From: Blastochloris sulfoviridis
Lineage (GTDB): Bacteria; Pseudomonadota; Alphaproteobacteria; Rhizobiales; Xanthobacteraceae
DNA length: 47,793 bases
Assembly (NCBI RefSeq): GCF_008630065.1
Contig: NZ_VWPL01000025.1
Location: forward strand, 1-47,793
Direction of reading: 5' to 3'
How positions within the stretch are numbered: position 1 is the first letter of the stretch; each line of letters begins with the position of its first letter. A program made the translations under genes and the position numbers. Positions 1 to 8,123 of the stretch are shown here, piece after piece. The notes beneath the pieces are model-generated. The model was not told where the DNA came from. It did no database searches and saw only the letters and a program-made list of their open reading frames with translations.

Positions 1-57
1 AAGCGAAAAGTCGCCGCCTGGGACGACGACTTCCTCGCAAGCCTCCTGGCAGCGTGA
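1..57 (+). CDS. C-terminal end of an upstream gene (partial)
   Basis: The first reading frame is open from the window edge and ends at TGA 55-57, giving a plausible C-terminus ending in WDDDFLASLLAA. Only 18 residues are visible, so no family can be assigned. It could be chance, because a random high-GC frame is often open over this length. The aminotransferase gene follows about 100 bases later on the same strand. Confidence 0.35.
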   Translation, partial: KRKVAAWDDDFLASLLAA

Positions 58-158
58 TTTTTCACCCGATTGCCCTGGTGGCGCGGTCAATGACGCGATC
101 GAGACTGCGTCCTGCCCGAACCTGTTTCCCGCCGGCCACCTGTGCGCTATGCGAAGGC

Positions 159-1343
159 ATGCTGAGCCCGCTCGATCCGCTTCTCCGCCCTGCGCCCCGC
201 GCCGACATCGCCCCCTTTATCGTCATGGACATCATGGCGGAGGCTGCCCGCATCGAGGCGGCCGGCGGCCGCGTGGTGCATCTGGAGGTCGGCCAGCCGG
301 CCGCACCGGCGCCGGCCACGGCACGGGCTGCGGCGGCGCGCTGCCTGGAGGAGGGACGCATCGGCTACACCACGGCGCTCGGCATCCCGTCGCTCCGGGG
401 CCGGATTGCCCGGTACTACGCCGAGACTTTCGGGCTCGACGTGTCGCCGGAGCGCATCGTCGTCACCACCGGCTCCTCGGGGGCGTTCGTGCTGGCGTTC
501 CTGGCGCTGTTCCAGCCGGGCGACCGCGTCGCCATCGCCAATCCGGGCTATCCGCCCTACCGCCAGATCCTCAAGGCGCTGGGCTGCGAGCCGGTGCTGA
601 TCGAGACCGGGCCGGAGACGCGCTGGGCGATCACCCCCGAGACGCTGCTCGCCGAGCATCGCAAGGCGCCGCTGGCCGGCGTCCTGGTGGCGAGCCCCGC
701 CAACCCCACCGGCACCATGATGACCGGTGCGGCGCTGGCCGCGCTGATCGCGGCGGCAGAGGATGCCGGCATCCGCTTCGTCTCCGACGAAATCTATCAC
801 GGCCTCGACTATGCCTTCCCGGCGGCGGCGGCGACGGCGGCGGCGGTGTCGGAGCGCGCCACCGTGATCAACTCGTTCTCGAAATACTTCTGCATGACCG
901 GCTGGCGGGTCGGCTGGATGGTGGTGCCGGAGCCGCTGGTTCGCCCGATCGAGCGCCTGCAGCAGAACCTCGCCATCTCGGTGCCGACCTTGAGCCAGGT
1001 TGCGGCGGAGGCCGCATTCGACGGCCGCGCGGAGATGGAGGCGGTGAAGCGCGGCTATATCGAGAACCGCCGCATCCTGACCGGCAGCCTGCCGAAGATC
1101 GGCTTCGACCGCATCCTGCCGGTCGACGGCGCCTTCTACCTCTATGCCGACGTCTCCCGCTTCACCAATGACAGTCTCGCCTTCGCCCGCCGCATGCTGG
1201 CCGAGGCCGGGGTGGCGGCGACGCCGGGGGTGGATTTCGACCCCCACGACGGCCGCCACTTCATCCGCTTCTCCTATGCCGGTTCGGCCGCCGACATGGC
1301 CGAGGCGGTGGAGCGCATCGGCGGCTGGCTGAAGACGGGCTGA
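159..1343 (+). CDS. PLP-dependent class I/II aminotransferase
   Basis: This is a cytosolic fold-type I aminotransferase of 394 residues, the usual size for the aspartate aminotransferase/AAT_I family. From the chosen ATG it shows the substrate-side G45-Q46-P47, NPTG at 182-185, SDEIYHG at 209-215 (Asp210 and Tyr213 contact the cofactor) and SFSKYF at 239-244, with Lys242 as the Schiff-base lysine. An Arg in a C-terminal HFIRFS motif would bind the substrate carboxylate. The start at 159 is preferred over the in-frame ATG at 54, because the first 35 residues of the longer form are Arg/Pro/Ala-rich and unlike the family. The amino donor and acceptor cannot be told from sequence. The gene stands alone and converges with the binding-protein gene at 1442. 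Confidence 0.93.
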   Translation: MLSPLDPLLRPAPRADIAPFIVMDIMAEAARIEAAGGRVVHLEVGQPAAPAPATARAAAARCLEEGRIGYTTALGIPSLRGRIARYYAETFGLDVSPERIVVTTGSSGAFVLAFLALFQPGDRVAIANPGYPPYRQILKALGCEPVLIETGPETRWAITPETLLAEHRKAPLAGVLVASPANPTGTMMTGAALAALIAAAEDAGIRFVSDEIYHGLDYAFPAAAATAAAVSERATVINSFSKYFCMTGWRVGWMVVPEPLVRPIERLQQNLAISVPTLSQVAAEAAFDGRAEMEAVKRGYIENRRILTGSLPKIGFDRILPVDGAFYLYADVSRFTNDSLAFARRMLAEAGVAATPGVDFDPHDGRHFIRFSYAGSAADMAEAVERIGGWLKTG

Positions 1344-1369
1344 CCGCCGCGTCTGTCCAGCGGCCATAA

Positions 1370-1392
1370 GCAGCCCTCGCCACAAGGGCTGC
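1370..1392. terminator. Possible hairpin between convergent genes
   Basis: An 8-base inverted repeat (GCAGCCCT at 1370-1377 and AGGGCTGC at 1385-1392) with a 7-base loop lies between the convergent aminotransferase and binding-protein genes. There is no T tract on either side, so it may be a weak terminator or just a stem. Confidence 0.35.
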
Positions 1393-1441
1393 GGAGAGAG
1401 GAAGCCGCCGCCGGTTTGAGCCGGACGATGAGGCGCCGTGA

Positions 1442-2464
1442 TCAGCGCAGCGGCGGGGCGTAGAGAATTCCGCCCATCGACCAGAGCTGGTTCAGCCCAC
1501 GCGGAATGCCGAGGCGCGACTTGGTGCCGACGTTGCGCTCGTAGACCTCCGCATAATTGCCGACCGACTTCACCGCGCGCAGCGCCCACGCATCGTCGAG
1601 GCCGAGCTTCTTGCCGAGGCCGCCTTCGACGCCCACCAGCCGGCGCACGTCCGGCTTGGTGGAGCCGGACGCCTCGGTGGCGTTCTGCGAGGTGACGCCA
1701 ACCTCCTCGGCATTGACCAAGGCGAAATTGACCCACTTCACGACATTGAACCATGCCGGGTCGTCCGCCCGCGTCACCGGACCGAGCGGCTCCTTGGAGA
1801 TGACGTCGGGCAGGATCACCGCCTCGGACGGCTTCTTCAGTTCGAGCCGCATGGCGTAGAGCGCCGACTGGTCGGCGGTCAGAACGTCGCATTGCCCGTC
1901 GGCGAGGCCCTTGAGCGCATCGGCCGGGGTGGGGAAGGGGCGTTCCTCGTACTTCATCGAGTTGGCGCGGAAGAAGTCGGCCAGATTGGCCTGGCTGGTG
2001 GTGCCGGTCTGAACGCAGACCTTGCTGCCGTCCAGTTCGAGCGCGGAGGTCACGTCGGGCTTGCGCATCACCATGAAGCTCTGGCCGTCATGATAGGTGA
2101 TGCCGGCGAACAGCACGCTGAGGTCGGCCTCGCGCTCCAGCGTCCAGGTCGAGTTGCGCGACAGCAGGTCGATCTTGCCCTCGCGCAGCGCGTCGAACCG
2201 CTCGGCCGCCGACAGCGGCACGAAGCTCACCTTGTCGGGATCGCCGAGCGATGCGGCCGCGACCGCGCGGCAGAAATCGACGTCGAAGCCCGACCAGACG
2301 CCCTTGTCGTTGCGCTCGGCGAAGCCGAAGAGCCCCTGATTGACGCCGCAGGCGAGAGTGCCGCGCTGGCGCACGGTATCGAGCGTTCCGGCTGAGACGG
2401 CAGACGCGAAGGAGATCGTCAGCGCGAATAGAACTCCGGCAAATGCGCGGGCTTCGGTCGACAT
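1442..2464 (-). CDS. Amino-acid ABC transporter substrate-binding protein (AapJ/BztA-like)
   Basis: This is a periplasmic solute-binding protein of family 3, 340 residues. It has an N-terminal signal peptide (hydrophobic residues about 8-22, probable cleavage after ASAVSA near 25). The mature protein starts GTLDTVRQRGTLACGV and continues with GFDVDFCRAVAAA, the arrangement typical of the general L-amino-acid binding proteins AapJ and BztA. In that family it delivers polar amino acids to an AapQMP permease/ATPase. No permease or ATPase gene is nearby, so this is an orphan binding protein that must use components encoded elsewhere. The ATG at 2464 is directly followed by the signal sequence. 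Substrate range is inferred from the family only. Confidence 0.92.
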   Translation of the reverse strand: MSTEARAFAGVLFALTISFASAVSAGTLDTVRQRGTLACGVNQGLFGFAERNDKGVWSGFDVDFCRAVAAASLGDPDKVSFVPLSAAERFDALREGKIDLLSRNSTWTLEREADLSVLFAGITYHDGQSFMVMRKPDVTSALELDGSKVCVQTGTTSQANLADFFRANSMKYEERPFPTPADALKGLADGQCDVLTADQSALYAMRLELKKPSEAVILPDVISKEPLGPVTRADDPAWFNVVKWVNFALVNAEEVGVTSQNATEASGSTKPDVRRLVGVEGGLGKKLGLDDAWALRAVKSVGNYAEVYERNVGTKSRLGIPRGLNQLWSMGGILYAPPLR

Positions 2465-2636
2465 CGTATCAGCTCCGTGGCGATGGATTTGGTGCCGTCA
2501 ATTCGGTGAGCGGACGTTCGCAGTCGGATCGCGCGCAAATTAAGGCCGCGAGACCGATCTCGCCGGAAATCCTCGTCCGGGCGGGACTTCCGGCGAACGC
2601 AAGGGAAACGCCGGCATGGGCGGCCGGCGGTGCGCA

Positions 2637-3281
2637 TCAGATGCTGGCGCCGTGGCGGACGACGACCTTGGTCCCCAGCGGAATGCGGGCATAGAGATCG
2701 ATGACGTCGCCATTGGCGAGGCGGAAGCAGCCCGACGACACGGCGCTGCCGATGGTCTCCGGCTGGTTGGTGCCGTGAATCCGATAGACCGTCTCGCCGA
2801 GATAGAGGGCGCGCGCGCCCATCGGATTGCCCGGCCCGCCGGCCATGAAGCGCGGCAGATAGGGCTGGCGCTGGATCATCTCCGCCGGCGGCGTCCAATC
2901 CGGCCATTCCGCCTTGCGCGAGATGCGCACCAGGCCCGACCACTGGAAGCCGTCGCGGCCGACCCCGATGCCGTAGCGCAAGGCGCGATTTTTGGGCTGG
3001 ACGATGTAGAGAAAGCGCTCCGACGTGTGGATGATGACGGTGCCCGGCGCTTCAGTTGTGCGGAAGAACACCATTTGACGCGCGAACGGCCCGTCGGAGA
3101 TCACCGTCTCCTCGGTCGAGATGCGGCCCGGCTCGTCGCCAATATCGAGCACCGAGCCCATGCCGCCGATCGGCATTGGCTGGGCAATTGCGGGCCGGGC
3201 GACGAACACGCCGGCCAGAAACACGCTCGTCAGGACCGCTGCGCCGATCGCACAAAAACTGAGGTTCCGACCACTGAACAT
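2637..3281 (-). CDS. L,D-transpeptidase (YkuD family)
   Basis: This is an exported L,D-transpeptidase of 214 residues. Such enzymes form 3-3 peptidoglycan cross-links or attach proteins to peptidoglycan in the periplasm. A signal peptide or anchor occupies residues about 8-33 (ends ARPAIAQ). The catalytic signature is present as His169-Gly-Thr followed by SSGCFRL at 182-188, which contains the nucleophile Cys185 and Arg187. The ATG at 3281 is preceded by AAGGAG at a good distance. It runs the same way as the lipoprotein gene upstream (43-base gap) and may be cotranscribed with it. Length and motif spacing are normal for single-domain YkuD proteins. Confidence 0.94.
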   Translation of the reverse strand: MFSGRNLSFCAIGAAVLTSVFLAGVFVARPAIAQPMPIGGMGSVLDIGDEPGRISTEETVISDGPFARQMVFFRTTEAPGTVIIHTSERFLYIVQPKNRALRYGIGVGRDGFQWSGLVRISRKAEWPDWTPPAEMIQRQPYLPRFMAGGPGNPMGARALYLGETVYRIHGTNQPETIGSAVSSGCFRLANGDVIDLYARIPLGTKVVVRHGASI

Positions 3282-3323
3282 AGGGTGCTCCTTTCAGGCG
3301 CTGTGGGGGTGTATCGGCCTGGA

Positions 3324-3812
3324 TCAGGCCGGGCAGCGCACATAGACAAAGGTTCCGTAGCGTGAATTTGCGTCGGGATCGACGAAACGCATGACGATGA
3401 CGTTCTCGGTGAACGAAATGACTTCGCGATCCTGAGGATCGCCGGGCGGGCCCTCGAAGCCGATATAGGCCTTGCCGCCGGGCGCACCCTTCAGCTTCAG
3501 CTCGTGGATCTGCGGATCGTCGGCGACGTGCATCATGATCCCGTCGGTTGGCCCCCGGCTGATCGTGTAGGGCAGCTTGCACTGGCTGCGCGCCTGCGCC
3601 TCGGTGCGCTTGCGGTCCTTCTCGTCGCGATAGGAGGCGATGCCCCAGTTGCCGAGCAGCTTATCCTGCGGGAAGGGCGGTGGCGCGGAGGCCATGGTGC
3701 CCGGCATCAGCGTGCCGCCCTCCTGGCGCGTGTCGGCGCAGCCGGCGAGGGTGGCGGCAAGCACCACCGCTGCGGCCGCGCCCGGCCACACGATCTTGCT
3801 GCTTAAGGTCAT
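3324..3812 (-). CDS. Small lipoprotein of unknown function
   Basis: This 162-residue protein has a lipoprotein signal: a short basic start, a hydrophobic stretch of Ala/Val/Leu, and a lipobox LAGC with the lipidated Cys near residue 25. The mature part contains LLGNWGIASYRDE and ends in a Cys (YVRCPA). A Cys near the middle (SQCKLPY) could pair with it. The fold is not recognised; the pattern suggests a small beta-rich domain. The start at 3812 is chosen over upstream codons because it places the signal sequence at the N-terminus. It lies just upstream of the L,D-transpeptidase gene on the same strand, so an envelope role is likely but not shown. Confidence 0.8.
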   Translation of the reverse strand: MTLSSKIVWPGAAAAVVLAATLAGCADTRQEGGTLMPGTMASAPPPFPQDKLLGNWGIASYRDEKDRKRTEAQARSQCKLPYTISRGPTDGIMMHVADDPQIHELKLKGAPGGKAYIGFEGPPGDPQDREVISFTENVIVMRFVDPDANSRYGTFVYVRCPA

Positions 3813-4659
3813 GTTCGACGCCCCCGCTACCCTGCTTCGACTTCGACACCTTCGGAACCGCACAGATCTTCACGGTCCCAACGTCAAGTTCACCATTCTT
3901 TTCAACAACGCTACGCCAGCCGTCGAGCGGCGGAAAGGGGAGGATGTGCAAAAATCGACGAGGCGCAGACAATACTTCTGGCGGATGTTGTCGCGCGCCA
4001 GAACCCTCCCGCCAAGCGCGACGACAATTCGAGCCGGGCCGTTCATCGTCGGCGTAGCGGCCCGCCGGTCGACACGGACGACGTTCAATGTCCCGGTCCG
4101 CCCGGCACCCGGTTCCAAGTGTCGGGGGGCGCCAAGTATCGGGGGCGCCAAGTATCGGGGTTCCAAGTATCGGGGTTCCACGTGTCGGGGTGCCACGTGT
4201 CGCGACAGGCAAGTATTGAAAACGCCTCATCCGCGACGCGATCCGGCGCGATCCGATCAAAGTCTTCCCGGCAGAGCTGAGAAGTTGTCCGGCAAAGGAG
4301 AATGCCTCAATTCGATCGCGAGAAGCACCAGATCGGTGCCTTCGAACCTGCGCACGCCCGAATCCCAAAGGTTGCAATATGTGGGCTCTGCACGTGACGC
4401 CAAGACTGGCCGGCATGACCGGACCGCGCTGTCACCGATATGTCTTTCACCTATCACACGTGCGTTACGGTGGGTCCGCTAATGAGGGCGGGGATCGAGA
4501 GACAGGCAGTGCGAATAACGACCGGCGAGGGCCTGCGCCGATGTTTTGCGCCGAACTTCTGCGCTACGTCGGTCGTCCTTGTCATTATCCGCGGCACGAT
4601 CCGGCCTGACGAAGCTGCCTGATGCTCTTGACCATTACGCGCTCGTCAAGGAATTCAAG
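3813..4659. other. 850-base gene-free region with a tandem-repeat array
   Basis: No convincing gene was found on either strand. Open frames here are short, lack ribosome-binding sites and translate to low-complexity or repeat-derived sequence. The region holds a short tandem array (4115-4205). It must also contain promoters for the lipoprotein gene to the left and the prolyl isomerase gene to the right, although no clear promoter boxes could be assigned. Confidence 0.6.
4115..4205. repeat. Tandem array, six copies of a 15-17 base unit
   Basis: The core CCAAGTATCGGGG recurs at 4115, 4132, 4148, 4163, 4178 and 4193. The spacing is 17 and 16 bases, then exactly 15 bases three times. Copies 2, 3 and 4 carry CCAAGTATCGGGG, copy 1 has CCAAGTGTC, and copies 5 and 6 drift to CCACGTGTC. 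The gradual drift and fixed 15-base phase suggest slippage expansion. The motif GGTTCCAAGT at 4111 and 4160 also occurs in the array at 5649-5706, beyond the intervening gene. Confidence 0.85.
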
Positions 4660-5616
4660 ATGATCTTCCAGTCAGATTTCCAGACATCCGCATCACCTGC
4701 CAAATCACCTTCCAAGTCTGGCCGTTCCAGCCGGGGACTTGTGATGTGCTGTGCCGCGGCTTTCTTGACCGTGACGGGTCCGTGCTTCGGTGAGACGCCG
4801 GCAGCCGATCCGCTGGTCGCCCGCGTCGATGGCGTGGAGATACGGCAAAGCGACCTGGCGCTGGCGGAGGAGACCCTCGGCAAGACGGTTCCTCCCCAGG
4901 ATGACGCGAAGCGCGAGTATCTGATCTCCTTCCTGTCCGACATGGTCATCCTGGCCAAGGCCGCCCAGAGCCGGAACATTGCCGACGAGGCCGACATGCA
5001 GCGCCGCATGACGTTCATGCGCAACAAGGCGCTGATGGACAGAATTCTCGAAGTGACCGGCGACGAGGCCGTCACCGACGACACGGTGCGCAAGGCCTAT
5101 GAAGACGTGATCCTCTCCGCCCCGGCCGAGCCGGAGCTTCACCTGCGCAGCATCCTGTTCCGCTTCCCGGACCCGAACAACGAAGCCGAGGTGAAGGCCG
5201 CCGAAGACAAGGCGAAGGCGGCCATCAAGCGGATCGCCAAAGGCGAGGATTTCGTCGCCGTCGCCAAGGCGATGACCGAAAACCCCGCCGGCAAGGAAAC
5301 CGGCGGCGACATGGGCTACATGACCCGCGGCCAGATGGGGCAGGAATACGCCGACGTTGCCTTCAAGCTCGAAAAGGGGGCCGTGTCGGCGCCGATCAAG
5401 ACGCAGTTCGGCTGGCACGTCATCAGGGTCGAGGATCAGCGCACGCGCAAGCCGCTTGAGTTCGAGACGGTGCGCGACCGGCTTGAGGTGGTCGTCGCCC
5501 GCAAGGCGCAGATCGAACTCATCAACAAGCTGCGCGCCGAAACCAAGATCGAGCGGATCGACCCCGCGGAAACGGCGGAGACGCCGGTGCAGGCGGCGCA
5601 ACCCGCGCAGAAGTGA
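4660..5616 (+). CDS. Parvulin-type peptidyl-prolyl cis-trans isomerase
   Basis: This is a periplasmic PpiC/SurA-like prolyl isomerase of 318 residues. After a long N-terminal segment with a hydrophobic stretch (about residues 28-42, MCCAAAFLTVTG) that probably acts as a signal or anchor, a helical chaperone-like region begins at VARVDGVEI. The parvulin domain occupies roughly residues 160-265 and includes GGDMGYM and the diagnostic QFGWHVIRVED. The tail is Ala/Pro/Gln-rich. ATG 4660 has AAGGA about 8 bases upstream; a later start at 4744 would shorten the leader. It lies directly before a polysaccharide cluster on the same strand, where EpsD-like isomerases are known in other bacteria, but a link is only inference. 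Confidence 0.9.
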   Translation: MIFQSDFQTSASPAKSPSKSGRSSRGLVMCCAAAFLTVTGPCFGETPAADPLVARVDGVEIRQSDLALAEETLGKTVPPQDDAKREYLISFLSDMVILAKAAQSRNIADEADMQRRMTFMRNKALMDRILEVTGDEAVTDDTVRKAYEDVILSAPAEPELHLRSILFRFPDPNNEAEVKAAEDKAKAAIKRIAKGEDFVAVAKAMTENPAGKETGGDMGYMTRGQMGQEYADVAFKLEKGAVSAPIKTQFGWHVIRVEDQRTRKPLEFETVRDRLEVVVARKAQIELINKLRAETKIERIDPAETAETPVQAAQPAQK

Positions 5617-5648
5617 GGCGTGCGGCCCGGCCGGGCCCAGGATCCAGA

Positions 5649-5706
5649 CCAAGCTCCAAGCTCTTGGATCCAAGCTCTTGGATCCAAGCTCTTGGTTCCA
5701 AGTCTA
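5649..5706. repeat. Tandem array of a 14-base unit
   Basis: The unit CCAAGCTCTTGGAT occurs at 5656, 5670 and 5684 (third copy ending TT), with a truncated copy at 5698 and a half copy at 5649. The period is exactly 14. Each unit is nearly self-complementary (CCAAG - CT - CTTGG), so the array can form alternative hairpins. It lies between the prolyl isomerase gene and the priming transferase gene. Confidence 0.88.
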
Positions 5707-5808
5707 GCCGTCGCCGGGCCGTTCCACTCCCCCTGGCGGTTCCAGTCACAAGGCCATCACCGATTGCGGCATCGTCGCTCACCGGGATGTCATGCGCGAG
5801 ACGGAATG

Positions 5809-7266
5809 ATGGTTGCCGTATCGGACATACTGCACAGCGCGGCGCCGACACCCCGTGCCCAGCGTCAGCGGCTCGGCATCGCCTTCAGCGCCGTCGAGCC
5901 GGTCGTTGCCACGGTCGATGCCCTCATCATCGGCGCTGCGGGCGTGCTTGGCGGCTCGCTCTATCATCTGGCCGTAGCGGGGCAGGCCGGCGAACTTATG
6001 CCCTATGCTGGGCTGGGGCTGATCGGCAGCCTTGCCTATGCGCTGGCGGCCAACCGCTTCGAACTGTACCGGCTGCAGAGGCTGGTGCAGCGCGACCGCG
6101 ACTATTCGCAGATCGCGGCCTGCTGGCTTTGGTCCATGCTGGTCATCAGCATCGCGCTCTTCCTCATGAAACGCGGCGAGGATGTCTCGCGCGGGTCGGT
6201 CCTCTGCTTCGCGGGGATCGGCATCGTGGCGCTGCTGTCCTGGCGCGCGGTGGTGAGACAGTGGCTGTTGCGCGCGGTCGCCCGCGGCGCCATCCACGGC
6301 CGGAGGGTGGTGGTTCTCGGCACGGACGAGGAGTTTGCCGCCGGCGGCAGCCGCAATCTGATGATCCTCGGCGGCCTCGACGTGGTGGGGCGGGTGGTGC
6401 TGCCCCAGACCGGCGATGCGGCGGGGCGGCAGCGACAGGCGGCGGCGGTGAAGCAGGCGATGCGCCATGCCCGCAAGGCGCACGCCGAGGCGATCGTTCT
6501 GGCCCTGCCATGGGGCGACTCCGCCCTGCTCGAATTCGTGCGCGAGCGGCTGCGGGCGACACCGCTGCCGGTGCGCCTTCTGCCCGACAGCTCCATGCAG
6601 TCGATCCTGAGACACCGCAACTGGGGCACGCACCAGTCGCTGCTGGTGGAGATTCAGCGGGCGCCGCTCAGCACCTCCGAGCAGGCCTCCAAGCGAATCC
6701 TTGACATCGCGGTCGCCTCGGTGGCGCTGACCGCGCTGATGCCGCTGATGCTGGCGGTGGCGGCGCTGATCCGGTTGCAGTCGCGTGGGCCGGCAATCTT
6801 CCGGCAGCGACGCAACGGCTTCAATGGCAAGGAATTCGTCATCTACAAGTTCCGCACCATGACGGTGATGGAGGATGGGCCCGCGCTCGTCCAGGCGCGC
6901 CGGTCCGACAATCGAGTCACCCGCATCGGGCGCATCCTGCGCCAGACCAGCATCGACGAGCTGCCGCAGCTCTTCAATGTGCTGCGCGGCGACATGTCGA
7001 TCGTCGGCCCCCGGCCGCACGCGCTCGCCCATGACGACGAGTACAGCCGCCTGATCGCCAATTACGCCTTCCGTCACCACGTGAAGCCCGGCATCACCGG
7101 CTGGGCGCAGGTGCATGGCTATCGCGGCGGCACGCCGCGCCTCGAACAGATGGCCAAGCGCATCGAGCTCGATCTCTGGTACATCAACAATTGGAGCCTC
7201 GCACTCGACCTGCAGATCCTGGCCCGGACAGCCTTCGAGCTGTTCCGCAGCCACAACGCCTATTGA
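5809..7266 (+). CDS. Undecaprenyl-phosphate sugar phosphotransferase (WcaJ/GumD-like)
   Basis: This is a polytopic membrane enzyme of 485 residues that transfers a sugar-1-phosphate to undecaprenyl phosphate, the priming step of exopolysaccharide synthesis. The N-terminal part has about four to five membrane segments (for example AGVLGGSLYHLAVAG and the segment near WSMLVISIALFLM), followed by a Rossmann-like CoA-binding-type region (RRVVVLGTDEE). The bacterial sugar transferase domain is C-terminal, from SKRILDIAVA. It includes YKFRTM, SIDELPQLFNVLRGDMS and VGPRP, all hallmarks of this family, and ends SHNAY. The start is ATG 5809 or ATG 5806; upstream frame sequence is tandem repeat. Two further polysaccharide genes follow. 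The sugar cannot be deduced. Confidence 0.93.
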   Translation: MVAVSDILHSAAPTPRAQRQRLGIAFSAVEPVVATVDALIIGAAGVLGGSLYHLAVAGQAGELMPYAGLGLIGSLAYALAANRFELYRLQRLVQRDRDYSQIAACWLWSMLVISIALFLMKRGEDVSRGSVLCFAGIGIVALLSWRAVVRQWLLRAVARGAIHGRRVVVLGTDEEFAAGGSRNLMILGGLDVVGRVVLPQTGDAAGRQRQAAAVKQAMRHARKAHAEAIVLALPWGDSALLEFVRERLRATPLPVRLLPDSSMQSILRHRNWGTHQSLLVEIQRAPLSTSEQASKRILDIAVASVALTALMPLMLAVAALIRLQSRGPAIFRQRRNGFNGKEFVIYKFRTMTVMEDGPALVQARRSDNRVTRIGRILRQTSIDELPQLFNVLRGDMSIVGPRPHALAHDDEYSRLIANYAFRHHVKPGITGWAQVHGYRGGTPRLEQMAKRIELDLWYINNWSLALDLQILARTAFELFRSHNAY

Positions 7267-7332
7267 GGCGCGCTACGAAATCCGGCCGATCGGGCCAGCA
7301 TTTCGCCGCGAAGCTCAGCAAGAGATGCCCCC

Positions 7333-8118
7333 ATGAAGAGAGCCGTTCAGACCATCGTTCGTGGGGCGCATCTCGCTCTCCTGCGCAAGCCGCTGCCGGA
7401 CAGGATCTGCCTCTATGGTCATTCGCTGGCGGGCCGGCTGGCCGCTCTCGACGCGTTCCTGTCGCGCTTTTCCGACATGGGCTACAGATTCGTCGGTCCC
7501 GATCCGTTCTTCGAACAATCGGGGCGCATGATCCTGCTCAGCTTCGATGACAACTACAGATCCTGGTACGACGCGCTGCCGGTGTTCGAACGGCGCGGGG
7601 CTGTCGCGACCTTCTACGTCAACACGCTGCCGTTTCGCGACACCGCCTCGGCCGACGAACTGACGTGGTTCTTCACGCGGATCTCGGCCGAGGTCGAGCC
7701 GACGCTGTCCACCGACGATCTGCGGAGCATGGCGGCGTGCGGGCAGGTGATCGGCGCCCACACCCACACCCATCCGCTGCTGTCTGCCGTGCCCCATGAG
7801 GAGGCAAAGCGAGAGATCGCGCAGAGCAAGGAAATTCTCGAAGACGTCCTGGGCACCGGGATCGCCCATTTCGCCTATCCGTTCGGCATGCGGCGCCATT
7901 TCACCAAGGCGCTGCAGGACGATTGCTTCGAGCTCGGCTTCAGGACTGTCGCCACCGGCATTCCCTGCCAGCATTTCGGCCCGCTCCAGCCGGGGCTCAT
8001 TCATCGCACCTGCTGGGATCTGGACGCGCCGTTCGAGCGCAATCTGGAGAACATCGCGATCGACGGCCGCCTGTATGAACGTCTCACCGGATACAATCCC
8101 ACAGCAGGCGGATACTGA
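7333..8118 (+). CDS. Polysaccharide deacetylase family protein (NodB-like)
   Basis: This carbohydrate esterase family 4 protein of 261 residues would remove N- or O-acetyl groups from a sugar polymer or precursor. The NodB motifs are visible: LSFDDNY (catalytic and metal Asp pair, near residue 73), HTHTHPLLS (metal-binding His pair, near residue 139) and FAYPFG (near 177). No signal peptide is obvious, which suggests a cytoplasmic or membrane-associated step, as in polysaccharide clusters acting on lipid-linked precursors. The ATG at 7333 has a purine-rich AAGAGA upstream. It follows the priming transferase by 66 bases and precedes the next gene by only 5, so the three probably form an operon. 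Confidence 0.9.
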   Translation: MKRAVQTIVRGAHLALLRKPLPDRICLYGHSLAGRLAALDAFLSRFSDMGYRFVGPDPFFEQSGRMILLSFDDNYRSWYDALPVFERRGAVATFYVNTLPFRDTASADELTWFFTRISAEVEPTLSTDDLRSMAACGQVIGAHTHTHPLLSAVPHEEAKREIAQSKEILEDVLGTGIAHFAYPFGMRRHFTKALQDDCFELGFRTVATGIPCQHFGPLQPGLIHRTCWDLDAPFERNLENIAIDGRLYERLTGYNPTAGGY

Positions 8119-8123
8119 CCGAC

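Noticed and set aside
147-1892. A long minus-strand frame over the aminotransferase and into the binding protein
   Set aside because: Arg/Pro/Ala-rich translation without motifs; antisense shadow of the aminotransferase.
3870-4196. A short minus-strand frame reading through the tandem array
   Set aside because: Its repetitive protein (VEPRYLEPRYL) merely reflects the DNA repeat and has no ribosome site.
4115-5706. Tandem arrays as a CRISPR
   Set aside because: Units of 14-17 bases are directly adjacent with no unique spacers, and no cas genes are present.
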